From NCBI GenBank assembly GCA_017881145.1, contig JADGRG010000611.1, positions 1 through 6,003 of the forward strand: a stretch of DNA of 6,003 bases. The letters are read 5' to 3'. The notes beneath the pieces are model-generated. The model was not told where the DNA came from, made no database searches, and was given only the letters and a program-made list of their open reading frames with translations. The stretch's first letter is position 1. Each line of letters starts with the position of its first letter. The stretch comes from Sandaracinaceae bacterium. GTDB lineage: Bacteria; Myxococcota_A; Polyangia; Polyangiales; JAFGIB01. The position numbers and the translations under genes were made by a program. Shown in pieces: positions 5,229 to 6,003 of this stretch.

Positions 5229-6003
5229 TCACTTGTGCGGCTCCGTTCCGTCGGTGCAACCATCTTCGTTTTCGTCTTTGCCTTCTTCGGCCGAGACCGT
5301 GGGACAGAGGTCGTCGACGTCCGGCACCAGATCGTTGTCGTTGTCTGGATCGGGGCAGCCATCTTGGTCCTGAAAGCCGTCCTTGTCTTCCGCCAAGAGT
5401 GGGCACTGGTCCTGGCTATCCGGGATGCCGTCGCCGTCCGCGTCGCGCAGCGGTGCTATCCAGGCGAGCCCCAAGAAGAGCCGGCCGTCGGGTGTGCCGT
5501 AGCCGCGCGTCACGCCCACGCCACCGCCGAGCGTGATCGCCCAATCTCCGAAACGCGCCCGCAGGCCCAGGTTGAGCTCCAGGCTCGTGGTCTTGGGCGA
5601 GCGGAAGTCGGTCGCGCCGCGCGTCTCGAAGATGAGTGATGCCCAGCTCAGAGGTGGCACCGGAGACTTGAGCGCAGCACCGAAGGTCAGCTCGTCGTAG
5701 AGGCGTGAAAGCCGCGGCACGTTGCCGCCGCCAGCTGCAGTCTCGATGCGCGCGCTCTCGAAGCGATGCAGCCAGCCGAGCGAGCCGCCCACGCCCGCAC
5801 CCAGCAGATGAAAGTCGCCCAGCAGCGCAAGCTCGCTGCGCACGGCATTTTCGCTCGTGAACCACTTGCCCGTGCCAGTCGGCAGGAGTGCTTTGGCTTC
5901 GAGGGCGATGCCAGGTCCGTCCTTGGGTGCATCCGGCTTGGCCGAGCTCGTCCCGAGCAGTCGATAGCGACCTTGCAGGCGCGCATCGCCGAGCTTGAAA
6001 CCA
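5229..6003 (-). CDS. Outer-membrane beta-barrel protein with C-terminal thrombospondin type 3 repeats (5' end outside window)
   Basis: The C-terminal 257 residues are visible. The frame stays open to the window edge with sensible sequence (GFKLGDARLQGRYRLLG first), and the GTG at 5843 falls inside the barrel region, so it is not a credible start. Visible residues 1-185 show alternating amphipathic strands with aromatic girdle residues, such as IALEAKALLPTGTGKW (32-47), LELNLGLRARFGDWAITLGGG (from 141) and GRLFLGLAWIAPL (173-185), typical of myxobacterial outer-membrane barrels. Residues 187-252 are TSP3-type calcium loops, DADGDGIPDSQDQC, EDKDGFQDQDGC, DNDNDLVPDVDDLC and DENEDGC, with cysteines 200, 216, 233 and 249. 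The protein ends soon after (TDGTEPHK), without the OmpA peptidoglycan-binding domain that often follows such repeats. It leads a likely three-gene unit. A structural or surface-display role is inferred; no enzyme or transport function is visible. Confidence 0.85.
   Translation of the reverse strand, partial: GFKLGDARLQGRYRLLGTSSAKPDAPKDGPGIALEAKALLPTGTGKWFTSENAVRSELALLGDFHLLGAGVGGSLGWLHRFESARIETAAGGGNVPRLSRLYDELTFGAALKSPVPPLSWASLIFETRGATDFRSPKTTSLELNLGLRARFGDWAITLGGGVGVTRGYGTPDGRLFLGLAWIAPLRDADGDGIPDSQDQCPLLAEDKDGFQDQDGCPDPDNDNDLVPDVDDLCPTVSAEEGKDENEDGCTDGTEPHK

Noticed and set aside
5207..5362. Upstream extension of the jelly-roll lipoprotein gene
   Set aside because: The extra residues are a shadow of the TSP3-coding region; the ATG at 5206 has an RBS and begins a signal sequence.
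5040..5639. Plus-strand open frame of 199 codons opposite the barrel-TSP3 and lipoprotein genes
   Set aside because: It is antisense to codons for calcium-loop repeats and a lipobox, and includes no coherent domain of its own.
5841..5843. GTG as the start of the barrel-TSP3 protein
   Set aside because: The frame is open upstream to the window edge with barrel-like strands and no stop, so the true start lies outside.

Overview
The window is GC-rich and almost fully coding. The mix of proteins points to a predatory or social deltaproteobacterial lineage, most likely Myxococcota: a secreted caspase-like protein, a lipoprotein with a short Cys-rich head and an Asp-Ala-Gly-rich linker before a beta-helix, a beta-barrel protein ending in thrombospondin type 3 repeats, and a protein that resembles a family named after a Myxococcus xanthus locus. 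The lineage call comes from protein style alone; no marker gene is present.

Layout. Two genes lie on the plus strand: a caspase-family (C14-like) protein with signal peptide and C-terminal membrane hairpin (3-1577), then after 95 bases a beta-helix lipoprotein (1673-3442). Three genes lie on the minus strand and converge on them: a partial outer-membrane beta-barrel protein with TSP3 repeats entering from the right edge (5229-6003), a small jelly-roll lipoprotein (4550-5206), and a helical/proline-rich protein with a conserved C-terminal domain (3473-4543). Their gaps are 22 bases and 6 bases, so they look like one transcription unit read 5->4->3. The two converging units meet in a 30-base gap that carries an imperfect inverted repeat. 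No stretch over 300 bases lacks a gene. I see no tRNA, rRNA, CRISPR array, insertion sequence or attachment site.

How the genes may work together. Four of the five products carry export signals or look like envelope proteins (periplasmic protease-like domain, two lipoproteins, a barrel), so this is an envelope/cell-surface neighbourhood. The fifth (3473-4543) has no signal sequence and looks cytoplasmic. Two proteins carry Asp-rich calcium-type loops (one EF-hand-like loop after the caspase fold, several TSP3 repeats in the barrel protein). That is suggestive but does not show a shared pathway. I do not see a clear new defence or biosynthetic system; the best leads are the periplasmic caspase design, the barrel-TSP3 protein that stops where an OmpA domain is often found, and the in-frame one-stop junction between the last two minus-strand genes.
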